Numbered from the stretch's first letter, positions 22,570 through 30,052 are shown. The stretch is DNA of 57,777 nt from Billgrantia azerbaijanica (GCA_004551485.1 SBLD01000021.1:1-57777); one strand, 5' to 3'. The notes: a model not told the origin generated them from the sequence alone. Numbers and translations are program-made.

Positions 22570-22931
22570 TGCAAGCAATCGAGAAGAAGCCCATGCCCGC
22601 AGGTATCTACGTGTTCTGCCTTATGCTCTACGCGGCATTGTTCGCCTACCCGGTTGCCGAAGGTGGGCTTGCCAACTTGGCGACGTTCATGTTGTGGCTG
22701 TGCGCGCCATCCATGCTTTACGTGGCGATCTACGGGGTTTTCATGGGGGACAGGCCGGGTCGTTGGAAGCGCTCGCCCCGCTGGCTCAATTGGCTGTCAT
22801 GCCTGATGTTCTGGGCAGGCATAGGGTGGGTAATCTATCACGGGCACTTCGCCATTCCGGCGATGCTGACCATTGCATCTGTGCTTTTGTGGCTGGTAGC
22901 GCAGCGTAAGCGCGAGGCGGGAATTGAATGA
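22569..22931 (+). CDS. Integral membrane protein, about four spans (120 aa)
   Basis: Hydrophobic segments around IYVFCLMLYAALFAYPV, LANLATFMLWLCAPSMLYVA, WLSCLMFWAGIGWVIYHG and PAMLTIASVLLWLVAQ. AAGGTG precedes the ATG. No family recognised; possibly a superinfection-exclusion or membrane-modifying protein by analogy only. Confidence 0.55.
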   Translation: MQAIEKKPMPAGIYVFCLMLYAALFAYPVAEGGLANLATFMLWLCAPSMLYVAIYGVFMGDRPGRWKRSPRWLNWLSCLMFWAGIGWVIYHGHFAIPAMLTIASVLLWLVAQRKREAGIE

Positions 22932-23104
22932 AGTGGACCAAGGTCAGCGCCTACGCCATCCAGAGCGGCGCCTATCGGATCAGCAAGGTCAGCATCGCCG
23001 ATCACGTCAGGTATGCGGTGTATCACGAATGGGAATGGCTGGGGCTGCACGAGACGGCGGACGAGGCCAGGGCAGCAGCGAAGCGACACAGCGAGGGGGA
23101 GTGA
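22928..23104 (+). CDS. Small protein (58 aa)
   Basis: MKWTKVSAYAIQSGAYRISK, then a Trp-rich segment and a helical tail (ADEARAAAKRHSEGE). The sheet-then-helix pattern resembles small phage proteins that modify translation or transcription, but no family is recognised. ATGA overlap at the start and TGATG at the end. Confidence 0.5.
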   Translation: MKWTKVSAYAIQSGAYRISKVSIADHVRYAVYHEWEWLGLHETADEARAAAKRHSEGE

Positions 23105-23736
23105 TGAGAGAGCGACTGGGCATAGCGACACATCCGAAGGTGGCGTGGGCACTAGCGCTCGACAGCGGCGTGCGCTCGCAGATGGGGCCGATACTCGAGG
23201 ATCTTCGCAACGGCGGCGGCGTGCAGTACAGCGCCAAGGGCGGCGCAGGGGCTGGCATCCGCGCCGAGTACGCGCCCATCTATGCGCGGATCGCCCGCAT
23301 GGAGCGCGAGCAGCCTGCACTGGCAGCCATCGGGCACTGCCTGTGCCATCCCGATACGGAGCGGGCGAACGCCTATCTCGACGATGCGGTGGTGGAGGTC
23401 GAGGCCAAGGTGGTTGCCGCCATCCCGAACTGGAACGATGGCCGCGCCTGGAAGCCGGCGAAGCGGGAGCGCGTGCATTACCTGATCCACGTAGCCCTGC
23501 TGGAGCGGCAGCGCAACCTCTCAGGCGAGCAGCCGGCATGGGGACCGGAACGCATCGGGGCGATGATGGCCGATTGGTGCGGCATGCCAATCACCACCCG
23601 CAAGTGGCATCAGGACTGGCTGCCGGTGTGGAGCGTGATCCAGGCCGCCATCAACACGCTGGAGGCGGACGCCATGGAGCCCATCAGTGACGTGATCGGC
23701 GACCTTGCAAGGGCTGCCCGTGGGCGTGCGGCATGA
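23104..23736 (+). CDS. Possible late antiterminator (Q-like by position)
   Basis: 210-aa protein, last gene of the PR operon. It is not recognised by sequence. The C-terminal half (ERIGAMMADWCGMPITTRKW and neighbours) looks like a helix-turn-helix region, and a Cys/His pair occurs (GHCLCHPDTE). It is followed within 50 bp by a promoter and then a terminator, the lambda Q-PR'-tR' layout, so a late antiterminator role is inferred from context only. Confidence 0.45.
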   Translation: MRERLGIATHPKVAWALALDSGVRSQMGPILEDLRNGGGVQYSAKGGAGAGIRAEYAPIYARIARMEREQPALAAIGHCLCHPDTERANAYLDDAVVEVEAKVVAAIPNWNDGRAWKPAKRERVHYLIHVALLERQRNLSGEQPAWGPERIGAMMADWCGMPITTRKWHQDWLPVWSVIQAAINTLEADAMEPISDVIGDLARAARGRAA

Positions 23737-23775
23737 GTCGATTTCACTCGATCTTAAGGTGCCGATGAAAATCTC

Positions 23776-23804
23776 TTGATTTCTTAGCCCCGATCTACTA
23801 CCTT
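23776..23804 (+). promoter_or_regulatory. Putative late promoter (PR'-like)
   Basis: -35 TTGATT (23776-23781), 17-bp spacer, -10 TACCTT (23799-23804). It lies just after the last early gene and upstream of the late genes. A short hairpin (AGTGC-TTC-GCACT) follows about 15 bp later. Confidence 0.5.
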
Positions 23805-23850
23805 GTCACTAAGCTGGGCAGTGCTTCGCACTAGACAGCCGTCATCTTTC

Positions 23851-23880
23851 AAGCCCCGGGCCACACCGGGGCTTCTTCGT
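23851..23880 (+). terminator. Intrinsic terminator after the late promoter (tR'-like)
   Basis: Perfect 9-bp stem AAGCCCCGG/CCGGGGCTT with a 6-nt loop, then an interrupted T tract (CTTCGTC). It would stop short transcripts from the late promoter unless antiterminated. Confidence 0.6.
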
Positions 23881-23933
23881 CTCTGCCCACGGCTTTGACG
23901 AGTGCCTGCCGGACGGCACATAGACCGGCACTT

Positions 23934-24019
23934 GGAGCGTGATCGTGCGCCGGGACGCACAGCAGACTGTAAATCTGCCGCCATGCGCTGAGGGGTTCGG
24001 CTCCCGCCTCGCTCCACCA
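23934..24019 (+). tRNA. tRNA-Tyr(GTA)-like sequence, degenerate
   Basis: An 86-nt stretch with a 6-7-bp acceptor stem (GGAGCG/CGCTCC), an encoded CCA end (24017-24019), and a textbook tyrosine anticodon arm: GCAGA-CTGTAAA-TCTGC with anticodon GTA at 23969-23971. The D-arm region instead forms a compact GTGCG/CGCAC hairpin, and the T-arm stem is mispaired or bulged. A functional tyrosyl-acceptor is therefore doubtful; it could be a decayed tRNA, a tRNA mimic or an old attachment site. Confidence 0.5.
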
Positions 24020-24067
24020 ATCAACACGGCCACCACCCCTGCCTTCTGGTACGTGGTGGTTTTTATT

Positions 24068-24171
24068 GCCAATGTCGCTACAGTGGCATAGCCAATTACG
24101 CTGGGGGTGTGGTCGATTACGCTACAGGGGTAGCCAATGTCGCCACACCCTCATGGGGGATTTCGCTGGGG
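24068..24171. repeat. Five iterated repeats at 21-23-bp spacing
   Basis: Copies start at 24068, 24091, 24112, 24133 and 24156. Consensus is GCCAATTxCGCTaCAGGGG, with the CGCT core best kept and the fifth copy weakest. Spacing of about two helical turns puts every copy on one DNA face, as in protein-binding iterons. The last copies overlap the 3' end of the three-HTH gene. Confidence 0.6.
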
Positions 24172-24642
24172 TTGCTTCTTGGGCTGGAATGCCGGTATCC
24201 CGCGCTCAAGTCGTCGCGCCCGTATTGTGTGCCAGGTGACTCCCGCTTCTTTTGCTAGTTCTACGTCGCTGGTTTTGCCAAGGCGCTCAAGTATGTGCTC
24301 ATGAATGGCGTGCTTGCGAGGCCCATGGCGGTTACGAGCGTCCAGTAAAGCCGGAATCTTTAGCCGCTGACGCTGAGCAGTGACCTGTATCAATGGTCGC
24401 CCCAGCATCTCGGCAACAGCGGCATCAGTGTATTTGCCAAGAGTCTCTCGCTCCCAGCGCTCCCATCGGCGAAACCGTGATTTCGTCGGTATCTTCATGT
24501 AGATGCGCTTGTTTTTTACTGAATTTCGAGGCCGCCCTAGCATGTCTGCTACAGCTTGGTCAGTATCTGTTCCAAGCATCGCGATCTCTTGATCAGTCCA
24601 TTCTCGATGGAGTTTAGAGCGCTTATTTTCATCTTTCGGCAT
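24151..24642 (-). CDS. DNA-binding protein with three tandem HTH units
   Basis: 163-aa basic protein built of three similar units of about 45 residues: [20 protein letters not shown]...LGRPRNSV...[24 protein letters not shown]...V...LKIP; and [20 protein letters not shown]...[11 protein letters not shown]. Each is a helix-turn-helix ending in a hydrophobic-Ile-Pro. It is the third gene of the minus-strand acr-like operon, overlapping the 68-aa HTH gene by 14 bp. The iterated repeats at its 3' side are natural candidates for its binding sites. Confidence 0.7.
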   Translation of the reverse strand: MPKDENKRSKLHREWTDQEIAMLGTDTDQAVADMLGRPRNSVKNKRIYMKIPTKSRFRRWERWERETLGKYTDAAVAEMLGRPLIQVTAQRQRLKIPALLDARNRHGPRKHAIHEHILERLGKTSDVELAKEAGVTWHTIRARRLERGIPAFQPKKQPQRNPP

Positions 24643-24835
24643 ATCGGATTACCTGCTCAAGCATCACCTGCACAGAATATGACATCGTCTTCTTCCCATT
24701 GCTAAGCAGCTGAAGATAGACGCGAGAGACGCCAAGGCGTTCGGAAAGCTCTCTTTGCGTTCCGGTAATAGCGATAGCGCGCTGGATTAGGCTTGGCGCT
24801 AGGCTAGGGTCGTAGTGTGTTCGCGCGTCTATCAT
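24629..24835 (-). CDS. Small HTH protein, candidate anti-CRISPR-associated (Aca-like) regulator
   Basis: 68-aa protein with an XRE-type HTH ([20 protein letters not shown], then [18 protein letters not shown]). It follows the AcrIF11-like gene with an ATGA overlap. In known acr operons a small HTH gene (aca) lies right after the acr and represses the acr promoter through an inverted repeat. Here a perfect palindrome sits in the operon's promoter (25324-25338). Which Aca family it belongs to, if any, cannot be decided by eye. Confidence 0.65.
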   Translation of the reverse strand: MIDARTHYDPSLAPSLIQRAIAITGTQRELSERLGVSRVYLQLLSNGKKTMSYSVQVMLEQVIRYAER

Positions 24836-25290
24836 GCTGCATCCAGATCGGCTTCACGGCTTTTCATGCTGATGAGGTAGGCGGTGCCCTGCTCGTCTTC
24901 CATCTCGACGCCGCGATAGCCGAGGATGACTGCAGCTTCGCCGGCGATGCGCTGGATGTCCCAAGAGGCTTCAGCGAGGTCTTCCGGCTCGATGTCGCAG
25001 TCGATGCTGTGGACGTCTTCGTTCTGGGCGATCAGCTCTTCGGCGGTGTCTTCGTCGCAGCCGACCACCTCCATGACCCGCTCGACCAGCCCCTGAAGCT
25101 TCTCGGCATCGTCGTGGTAGAACAGACGGCCAGCTTCGATGATGTCGTCTTCGTCGATCTCGATGCTGTAGGTGATGTGATCACCAGCGGTCATGACGTA
25201 TTCCTCATCAGCGAAGAACAGGAACTCGCCGAAGCGGCCAAAGCTGTTGATCTCGGTGATTTCTGCGGGGCTGGTGTGGAACAGTTTCAT
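24832..25290 (-). CDS. AcrIF11-like ADP-ribosyltransferase (candidate anti-CRISPR)
   Basis: 152-aa acidic protein. It opens [14 protein letters not shown], continues [14 protein letters not shown], and near the end has [20 protein letters not shown] then VEMEDEQGT. From memory, Pseudomonas AcrIF11 (132 aa) has ELFHGSYEEISEIRDSG, then WELQRLRGVLAVRLGYTS and VEMEDEHGT, with Asp115 essential for ADP-ribosylating Cas8f; Asp132 is the counterpart here. A second relative is embedded in the 2250-aa protein at the right end. The start at 25290 follows GAGGAG; an in-frame start 5 codons upstream is weaker. Type I-F targeting is inferred from homology only. Confidence 0.75.
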   Translation of the reverse strand: MKLFHTSPAEITEINSFGRFGEFLFFADEEYVMTAGDHITYSIEIDEDDIIEAGRLFYHDDAEKLQGLVERVMEVVGCDEDTAEELIAQNEDVHSIDCDIEPEDLAEASWDIQRIAGEAAVILGYRGVEMEDEQGTAYLISMKSREADLDAA

Positions 25291-25316
25291 GCGTCGTCTC
25301 CTCATCTGTTGAATAC

Positions 25317-25345
25317 AGTTTAGGATAACTGAGTTATCATTGCAA
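25317..25345 (-). promoter_or_regulatory. Promoter of the acr-like operon with operator palindrome
   Basis: Minus strand: -35 TTGCAA (25340-25345), 17-bp spacer, -10 TAAACT (25317-25322). The spacer holds a perfect 7+1+7 palindrome, GATAACT-C-AGTTATC (25324-25338). A protein bound there would block RNA polymerase, the arrangement known for Aca-regulated acr promoters. The region is AT-rich compared with its surroundings. Confidence 0.75.
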
Positions 25346-25487
25346 CCCCTTTACCTGGATTTTTACCCCCGCCCGATGAGCCTAGTTCGCCGGGCGTTTC
25401 CGTTTCTGCCGCCCTGCCGGCTCACTCCCGGCCCTGAGACAGGGGCGGCTCCCTTTCACTCCCCCGCCGTGAGGCGCCGGAGGCCTT

Positions 25488-25841
25488 ATGCCACTCTCCA
25501 CCCACTTCAAGCGGTCTGAGTTTGCCTGCCACTGTCAATGCGGCTTCGACACTATTGATGCGGCCACGCTCGAGATCCTCGAAGCGGTGCGCCAGCACTT
25601 CGATGCGCCGGTGACGGTGACGAGCGCCGCCCGCTGTCGGGCGCACAACGCCAGCGTGGGCGGAGCCTCGCGAAGCCAGCACCTCTATGGCCGCGCCGCC
25701 GACATCAAGGTACGAGGCGTCGATCCCGAGGCGGTGCGCGACTGGATTGCCGAGCGGTTCCCGCAGGCCAGCCTGGGGCTCTACCTGACGTTCGTGCATG
25801 TCGATACCCGGTCGGACGGCCCGGCAAGGTGGCAGGGGTGA
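25488..25841 (+). CDS. Endolysin, peptidase M15 (D-Ala-D-Ala carboxypeptidase-like)
   Basis: 117-aa single-domain peptidase M15 that would cut cell-wall peptides at lysis. Zinc ligands are visible: His65 and Asp72 in SQHLYGRAADIKV and His104 in TFVHVDTR. SAARCRAHNASVGGASRS precedes them, as in the family. No signal peptide, so a holin should release it. GGAGG four bases before the ATG. Confidence 0.88.
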   Translation: MPLSTHFKRSEFACHCQCGFDTIDAATLEILEAVRQHFDAPVTVTSAARCRAHNASVGGASRSQHLYGRAADIKVRGVDPEAVRDWIAERFPQASLGLYLTFVHVDTRSDGPARWQG

Positions 25842-26137
25842 TGACGCAAATACCCTCCAAGGACACCCAGCTCGATCGGCTCGAGAGCAAGGTCGATCAG
25901 GTGCTCGATCGGCTCACGCGCATGGAAGAGCGCCAGAACAGCCACGGCGCCAAGCTCGACTCTCACGACGCCCAGCTGCAGGACTACGGGCAGCGCATCC
26001 GCGAGGTTGAGCTGGCTCATGCTGTGGCCGAGGCCAACACTGGCACGCTCAATAACCGCTGGGCCGCGCTCGGCGCCGTTGCCCTAGTGGTTCTTTCCAC
26101 CATCGGCGGGTTCCTCTCCCGCCTGATCGCTCCGTGA
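25841..26137 (+). CDS. Coiled-coil protein with C-terminal membrane span (holin-like)
   Basis: 98-aa protein. Residues 5-55 are a coiled coil (LDRLESKVDQVLDRLTRMEE) and the C-terminus has one hydrophobic span (WAALGAVALVVLSTIGGFLS). This is the layout of XhlA-type lysis accessory proteins. TGATG overlap with the endolysin gene supports the lysis role. It could be the holin or an associated membrane protein. Confidence 0.65.
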   Translation: MTQIPSKDTQLDRLESKVDQVLDRLTRMEERQNSHGAKLDSHDAQLQDYGQRIREVELAHAVAEANTGTLNNRWAALGAVALVVLSTIGGFLSRLIAP

Positions 26138-26463
26138 GGTACGCCATGATCCGCACCACCCTCGCCCTGCTCGCCGCCCTGACCCTGACCGCTTGCGCCG
26201 CCATCCAGTCGCCGCTCGACGACGGCTATCAGGTGGGCGATGCCATCGGCACCGTCGACACCCTGCAGGCCCGCTACTGCGCCACCGCCGACCCGCATCA
26301 GCGAGCCATCGTGCTCGCCCTGCTGTACCGCGCTGGCGTGCCGATCCCCGAGCGCGGCGCCTGCTCCGACCTCCTTGAGCTCATCGGCCCGGCCGAGCTG
26401 TCTGGCATCGATGTCGAGGCGGCCCGTGCTGATCAAGAGCGGTTCCAGGGCGATGCGCGTTGA
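26134..26463 (+). CDS. Lipoprotein in the lysis cassette (possible spanin component)
   Basis: A signal peptide (MIRTTLALLAALTLTACA) ends in a lipobox LTAC, so the mature protein starts with a lipidated Cys. It lies in the lysis cassette, where Rz1-like outer-membrane lipoproteins occur, but it is longer than usual o-spanins and not Pro-rich. The GTG start at 26134 overlaps the previous stop; an in-frame ATG at 26146 is an alternative. Confidence 0.6.
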   Translation: MRYAMIRTTLALLAALTLTACAAIQSPLDDGYQVGDAIGTVDTLQARYCATADPHQRAIVLALLYRAGVPIPERGACSDLLELIGPAELSGIDVEAARADQERFQGDAR

Positions 26464-26842
26464 TATCCCCCATCGTCTACTGACGGTCCGGGCGCCCCGG
26501 GACACCCCGACTCCCTGGCTGTCCGGTCGCGCCACGCGCTGGATGGTGGCCGCTGACTGGCCGGTCATCATCGACGGGCGACGGGAGCAGGTGCCGGCAG
26601 GGTACATCTTCAACGGCAGCTCGATCCCCCGGGCGCTGTGGTGGCTATTCCCGCCGACCTACGCCCCGGCGTGGGAGGCGGCCTGCTGGCACGACCACTG
26701 CTACAGCCATCTCTATCACCGCATCAGCAAGCGCGAAGCTGACGCGCAGTTCCGCGCCATCATGCTCAAGCAGGGGGCAAGCCCATGGGTCGCCAGGCTG
26801 TTCCACGCTGCCGTCTCGCGGTTCGGGCGCGGCGGCTGGTAG
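26453..26842 (+). CDS. DUF1353-like phage protein (129 aa)
   Basis: Contains PAGYIFNGSSIPRALWWLFP and EAACWHDHCYSHLY, the conserved blocks of DUF1353 proteins found near phage lysis and head genes. The WHDHCY motif suggests metal binding. Function unknown. The start lies inside the end of the lipoprotein gene. Confidence 0.75.
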   Translation: MRVDIPHRLLTVRAPRDTPTPWLSGRATRWMVAADWPVIIDGRREQVPAGYIFNGSSIPRALWWLFPPTYAPAWEAACWHDHCYSHLYHRISKREADAQFRAIMLKQGASPWVARLFHAAVSRFGRGGW

Positions 26843-26913
26843 GTAGGCCCTATGCCATCGCTCTGTTGGTGGCCATTATCGCCATCTCACTGATCCCTAG
26901 GAGGCCGCAATGA
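26785..26913 (+). CDS. Small membrane protein in an overlapping frame (42 aa)
   Basis: A very basic N-terminus (MGRQAVPRCRLAVRARRLVG) is followed by one span (YAIALLVAIIAISLIP). It overlaps the end of the DUF1353 gene and its stop overlaps the next ATG (ATGA), which is the main evidence that it is used. Possible holin accessory. Confidence 0.4.
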   Translation: MGRQAVPRCRLAVRARRLVGRPYAIALLVAIIAISLIPRRPQ

Positions 26914-27095
26914 CCTCACGCAGCAAAGCCACCGCCGCGGCGCGCAACAACGCTGACGCCCTGGGCGTGGGCCTGCCGGTCATCATCGCCTGGGCGCTGG
27001 AGACGTATGGCGGCGTACAGGTGCCGACCGAGGTGGCCGTGGCGGCCGCCGGTTTGCTGGCGAGCTGGGGTGCGAAGATCAAGAGGGTGCTGTGA
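26910..27095 (+). CDS. Small holin-like protein (61 aa)
   Basis: Two hydrophobic stretches (GVGLPVIIAWALETYGG, EVAVAAAGLLASWGAKIK) separated by a turn, with charged ends, as in small phage holins. The lysis-cassette position fits. AGGAGG eight bases before the ATG. Confidence 0.55.
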   Translation: MTSRSKATAAARNNADALGVGLPVIIAWALETYGGVQVPTEVAVAAAGLLASWGAKIKRVL

Positions 27096-27292
27096 TGGGA
27101 AAGGTGGTTGAGCTGAACAAGCAGCCGAAGAACGGCGACAAGACGTTCATGGCATGCCCCTGCACGGAGGAAGGCACGAGCTTCGAGGTGCTGGTGATAA
27201 TGGGTGATCGGCCCTTCATTGCCGCGCTCATCTGCCCGTCCTGCGAGCAGGAGGTTCCGGTGGTCAATGGTTACGTGGGAGCGACCGGGTAG
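27095..27292 (+). CDS. Zinc-ribbon-like small protein (65 aa)
   Basis: Two Cys-X-X-Cys-type elements (ACPCTEEG and ICPSCEQEV) suggest a zinc ribbon with a short sheet between. TGATG overlap with the holin-like gene; a GTG one codon upstream is also possible. Function unknown. Confidence 0.55.
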   Translation: MGKVVELNKQPKNGDKTFMACPCTEEGTSFEVLVIMGDRPFIAALICPSCEQEVPVVNGYVGATG

Positions 27293-27490
27293 TGCATCGG
27301 TGAGCGCCTGGCATATCCGCTGGCACAAGCCGGCCTGCGGGCGGGGCGCTCAACCAATGCGAATACCCAGCGGAGAGGTGAGGAGTGATCCTCGATCTGC
27401 GCACCAGGCAACGCGACCTGGTAGGGCCCTGCCGAGAGGCATCGCCCGCAACCCGCCGGCACGTCGTGAGACGCCCGGCCCTACTCCATC

Positions 27491-27519
27491 AAACCCCGCA
27501 CTAGGCGGGGTTTTCTTTT
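27491..27519 (+). terminator. Intrinsic terminator before the packaging genes
   Basis: AACCCCGC-ACTAG-GCGGGGTT followed by TTCTTTT. The roughly 200 bp upstream (27293-27490) hold no convincing gene; an open frame there runs through the terminator and is rejected. The packaging initiation site may lie here or in terS. Confidence 0.85.
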
Positions 27520-27536
27520 AGACGCACAGGTGAAGC

Positions 27537-28049
27537 ATGGCAGCTCCCAAAGGCAACCAGTTCTGGAAAGCCAGAACGAAGCACGGCAGAGACAAGCTAT
27601 TCGCCTCTGCGGAGGTGCTATGGGAAGCCTGCTGTGAATACTTCGCCTGGGTAGAGAAGCATCCGCTGTGGGAATCCAAGCCGTTCCACCACCAGGGGGA
27701 GATAGTCACGGCCACGGTACCCAAGATGCGCGCCATGACGCTGGATGGCCTGTGCATCTTTTTGGATATCCATCGCAGCACATGGAACGACTGGCGAAAC
27801 GTGGAAGATTTTTCCGAAGTCGTCACGCGAGTGGAGTCAATCATTCGCGATCAGAAGTTCTCTGGTGCCGCTGCTGACCTGCTGAATGCCAGCATCATCT
27901 CCCGAGACCTGGGGCTGAGCGACAAGCGAGAGCTCACCGGCAAGGACGGCGGCCCGATTCGGCACGATGTTCAGTCGATCACTGCTGACATGGATCCGGT
28001 GGAGGCCTCGCGCATCTATCGCGAGCACCTGAGCGCGCAGAAGACCTGA
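27537..28049 (+). CDS. terS: Terminase small subunit (P22 gp3-like)
   Basis: 170-aa DNA-recognition subunit. It opens [19 protein letters not shown] and contains the [20 protein letters not shown] and [20 protein letters not shown] blocks of the gp3-like DNA-packaging family. It recognises the packaging site and hands DNA to the large subunit. The TGATG overlap with terL is typical. Confidence 0.88.
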   Translation: MAAPKGNQFWKARTKHGRDKLFASAEVLWEACCEYFAWVEKHPLWESKPFHHQGEIVTATVPKMRAMTLDGLCIFLDIHRSTWNDWRNVEDFSEVVTRVESIIRDQKFSGAAADLLNASIISRDLGLSDKRELTGKDGGPIRHDVQSITADMDPVEASRIYREHLSAQKT

Positions 28050-29680
28050 TGGATTACCGTACGGCCAACTACAGCGCGATCTTTGCCCAACGTGCAGAGC
28101 GGCTTCAGCGGTTGCGCAGTGATCCGCAGCTGCTGGCAGCGGCCAAGATCCACTACAGGACGAATCCCTGGGACTTCATCACCGACTGGGGCATGACATT
28201 CGACCCTCGCAAAGTGCTGGACGGCGGGCTGGCCAACATGCCGTTCATCCTCTGGAAGAGGCAGGTCGAATACCTGCAGTGGCTGGAGGGACGCTATCAG
28301 GCGGGCTCCCGGGGGCTGGTCGAGAAGTCTCGAGACTGTGGCGTCACCTGGCTGAGCGTCGGCTGGTCAGTATCGCACTGGTGCTTCGATGATGGCTTTG
28401 CCGCCGGCTTCGGCTCACGCAAGGAAGCTCTGGTCGACAAGCTGGGTGACCCGGACAGCATCTTCGAAAAGATACGACACTTCGTCTCCCATATTCCCGA
28501 CACCCTGCTCCCAGCTGATTTCTCCATGCGAGAGCACGCGACGTTCATGCGCCTCATTAGTCCGTCGACTGGCTCATCGATCACTGGCGAGGCCGGCGAC
28601 AACATCGGTCGCGGCGGGCGGAAGTCGGCGTACTTCACGGACGAGAGCGCGTTCATCGAGCATCAGGAACTGGTAGATGCCGCACTGTCGCAAACGACCA
28701 ACTGCCAGATCGATATCAGTACGTTCAACGGCAACGGTAATGCCTTCTACCAGAAGTGGCAGCGCTTCCAGGGTACCGACAAGCACTTCGTGTTCGATTG
28801 GCGCGACGACCCCCGCAAGGATGACGCCTGGTACCAGAAGCAGAAGGACGAGCAGTCCGACGAGACGGTGGCGCAGGAGATCGACCGCGACCCCAACGCA
28901 TCGAATACGGACGCCTTCATTCCTGCCAAGTGGGTGGTGGCGGCCATCGACGCACACATCAAGCTTGGCTTCGAAGCGTCAGGCATCCGCACGACCGGCT
29001 TTGACCCTGCCGACACCGGCGATAACAAGGGGGTGGTCAACCGGCACGGCTCGGTCATCACGGACGCTGAGGAACTGACGCACGGCGATATCACCACGGC
29101 ATTGCCTTGGGCCTTCGCTCACGCTGACGAACATCGGGCTGACCTACTGGGTTATGACGCAGACGGGATGGGCGCTCCGACCATGAAGGTGGCCCTGGAT
29201 GGCATGGCCGCCGAGCGCTTCGATATCCAGCCTTACTATGGGTCGGGCGAAGTGCGCGACAAGGACAGGCGCATCAACCCTGGCGACCCGACCTCTAAGA
29301 AGAACGGCGATGCCTACACCAACTTCCGCTCACAGTCCGCTACGTGGCTGCGCGACCGCTTCAAGGCGACGTATGACGCCGTCCAGCGCCGCGACCAGGG
29401 GCTAATGATCAATGCCAATCCTGACGACCTGATCAGCATCTCATCCGAGTGCAAGCATCTGCATCAACTGCAGGCCGAGTTATCGCGTCCACGCAGAGTC
29501 TGGACCCGCAACGGAAAGATCCAGGTTGAAAGCAAGAAGGATATGAAGTCCCGGGGCGTTTCTTCGCCCGGACTCTTCGACGCGACTGTGATCGCGTTCA
29601 GCTTCAACAAGACCAAGGCGAGCAAGCCCAAGCCTACTTTCAAAGTTCACCGACCCCGCGACCGGGCAATGGGATACTAA
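28049..29680 (+). CDS. terL: Terminase large subunit
   Basis: 543-aa packaging motor. The ATPase P-loop is of the atypical terminase form EKSRDCGVTWL (about 92-102), with Walker B YFTDESAFIE and a coupling-like segment after it. The C-terminal nuclease begins at TTGFDPADTGDNKG (metal-binding Asp) with further acidic residues in LGYDADGMG. It pumps DNA into the prohead and cuts it. Confidence 0.92.
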   Translation: MDYRTANYSAIFAQRAERLQRLRSDPQLLAAAKIHYRTNPWDFITDWGMTFDPRKVLDGGLANMPFILWKRQVEYLQWLEGRYQAGSRGLVEKSRDCGVTWLSVGWSVSHWCFDDGFAAGFGSRKEALVDKLGDPDSIFEKIRHFVSHIPDTLLPADFSMREHATFMRLISPSTGSSITGEAGDNIGRGGRKSAYFTDESAFIEHQELVDAALSQTTNCQIDISTFNGNGNAFYQKWQRFQGTDKHFVFDWRDDPRKDDAWYQKQKDEQSDETVAQEIDRDPNASNTDAFIPAKWVVAAIDAHIKLGFEASGIRTTGFDPADTGDNKGVVNRHGSVITDAEELTHGDITTALPWAFAHADEHRADLLGYDADGMGAPTMKVALDGMAAERFDIQPYYGSGEVRDKDRRINPGDPTSKKNGDAYTNFRSQSATWLRDRFKATYDAVQRRDQGLMINANPDDLISISSECKHLHQLQAELSRPRRVWTRNGKIQVESKKDMKSRGVSSPGLFDATVIAFSFNKTKASKPKPTFKVHRPRDRAMGY

Positions 29681-30052
29681 ATGGCCACGATCAATCCGAC
29701 AGTCACTGAGCTGCGCGACGGCTCGGTCAAGAAAGTCGTGTACGCGACCCTGACCACGACCAACGACGTGGGCGCCGCCCTGCCGTTCGCCGAGTGGTTC
29801 GACCGCACCGTGCAGGCCACCGGCACCTTCGGCACCGGCGGTACCGTGGTGTGGCAGGGCTCCAACGACGGCGGCACCACCTGGGCCACGCTCCGGGATC
29901 GCCAGGGCAATGCGTTGTCGTTCACCGCCGCCGCCCTGGAGGCCGTGGACGGCATCACCGAGCTCGCCCGGCCCAAGGTCACCGCGGGCGACGGTGCCAC
30001 CGACATCGACATCAGCGTGCTGTGCCTGCGTCGCACCGGGATGCGTACCTGA
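29681..30052 (+). CDS. Hypothetical virion-associated protein (123 aa)
   Basis: Beta-rich protein (TELRDGSVKKVVYATLTTTN, GTFGTGGTVVWQGSNDGGTT) of the kind found as head decoration or stabilisation proteins. It lies between terL and portal, with a TGATG overlap to the portal gene. Role inferred from position. Confidence 0.55.
   Translation: MATINPTVTELRDGSVKKVVYATLTTTNDVGAALPFAEWFDRTVQATGTFGTGGTVVWQGSNDGGTTWATLRDRQGNALSFTAAALEAVDGITELARPKVTAGDGATDIDISVLCLRRTGMRT

Noticed and set aside
22924-23690. Long plus-strand frames (22924 and 23013 starts) across two small genes
   Set aside because: They are out-of-frame or extended versions; the ATGA/TGATG starts at 22928 and 23104 give two coherent proteins with coupling.
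24629-24835. Classical toxin-antitoxin reading of the HTH gene and its neighbours
   Set aside because: The upstream protein looks like AcrIF11, not a known toxin family, and the downstream protein is DNA-binding; a TA pair cannot be excluded but has less support.
27204-27521. 105-codon frame before the terminase genes
   Set aside because: It overlaps the zinc-ribbon gene and runs through an intrinsic terminator; composition looks non-coding.
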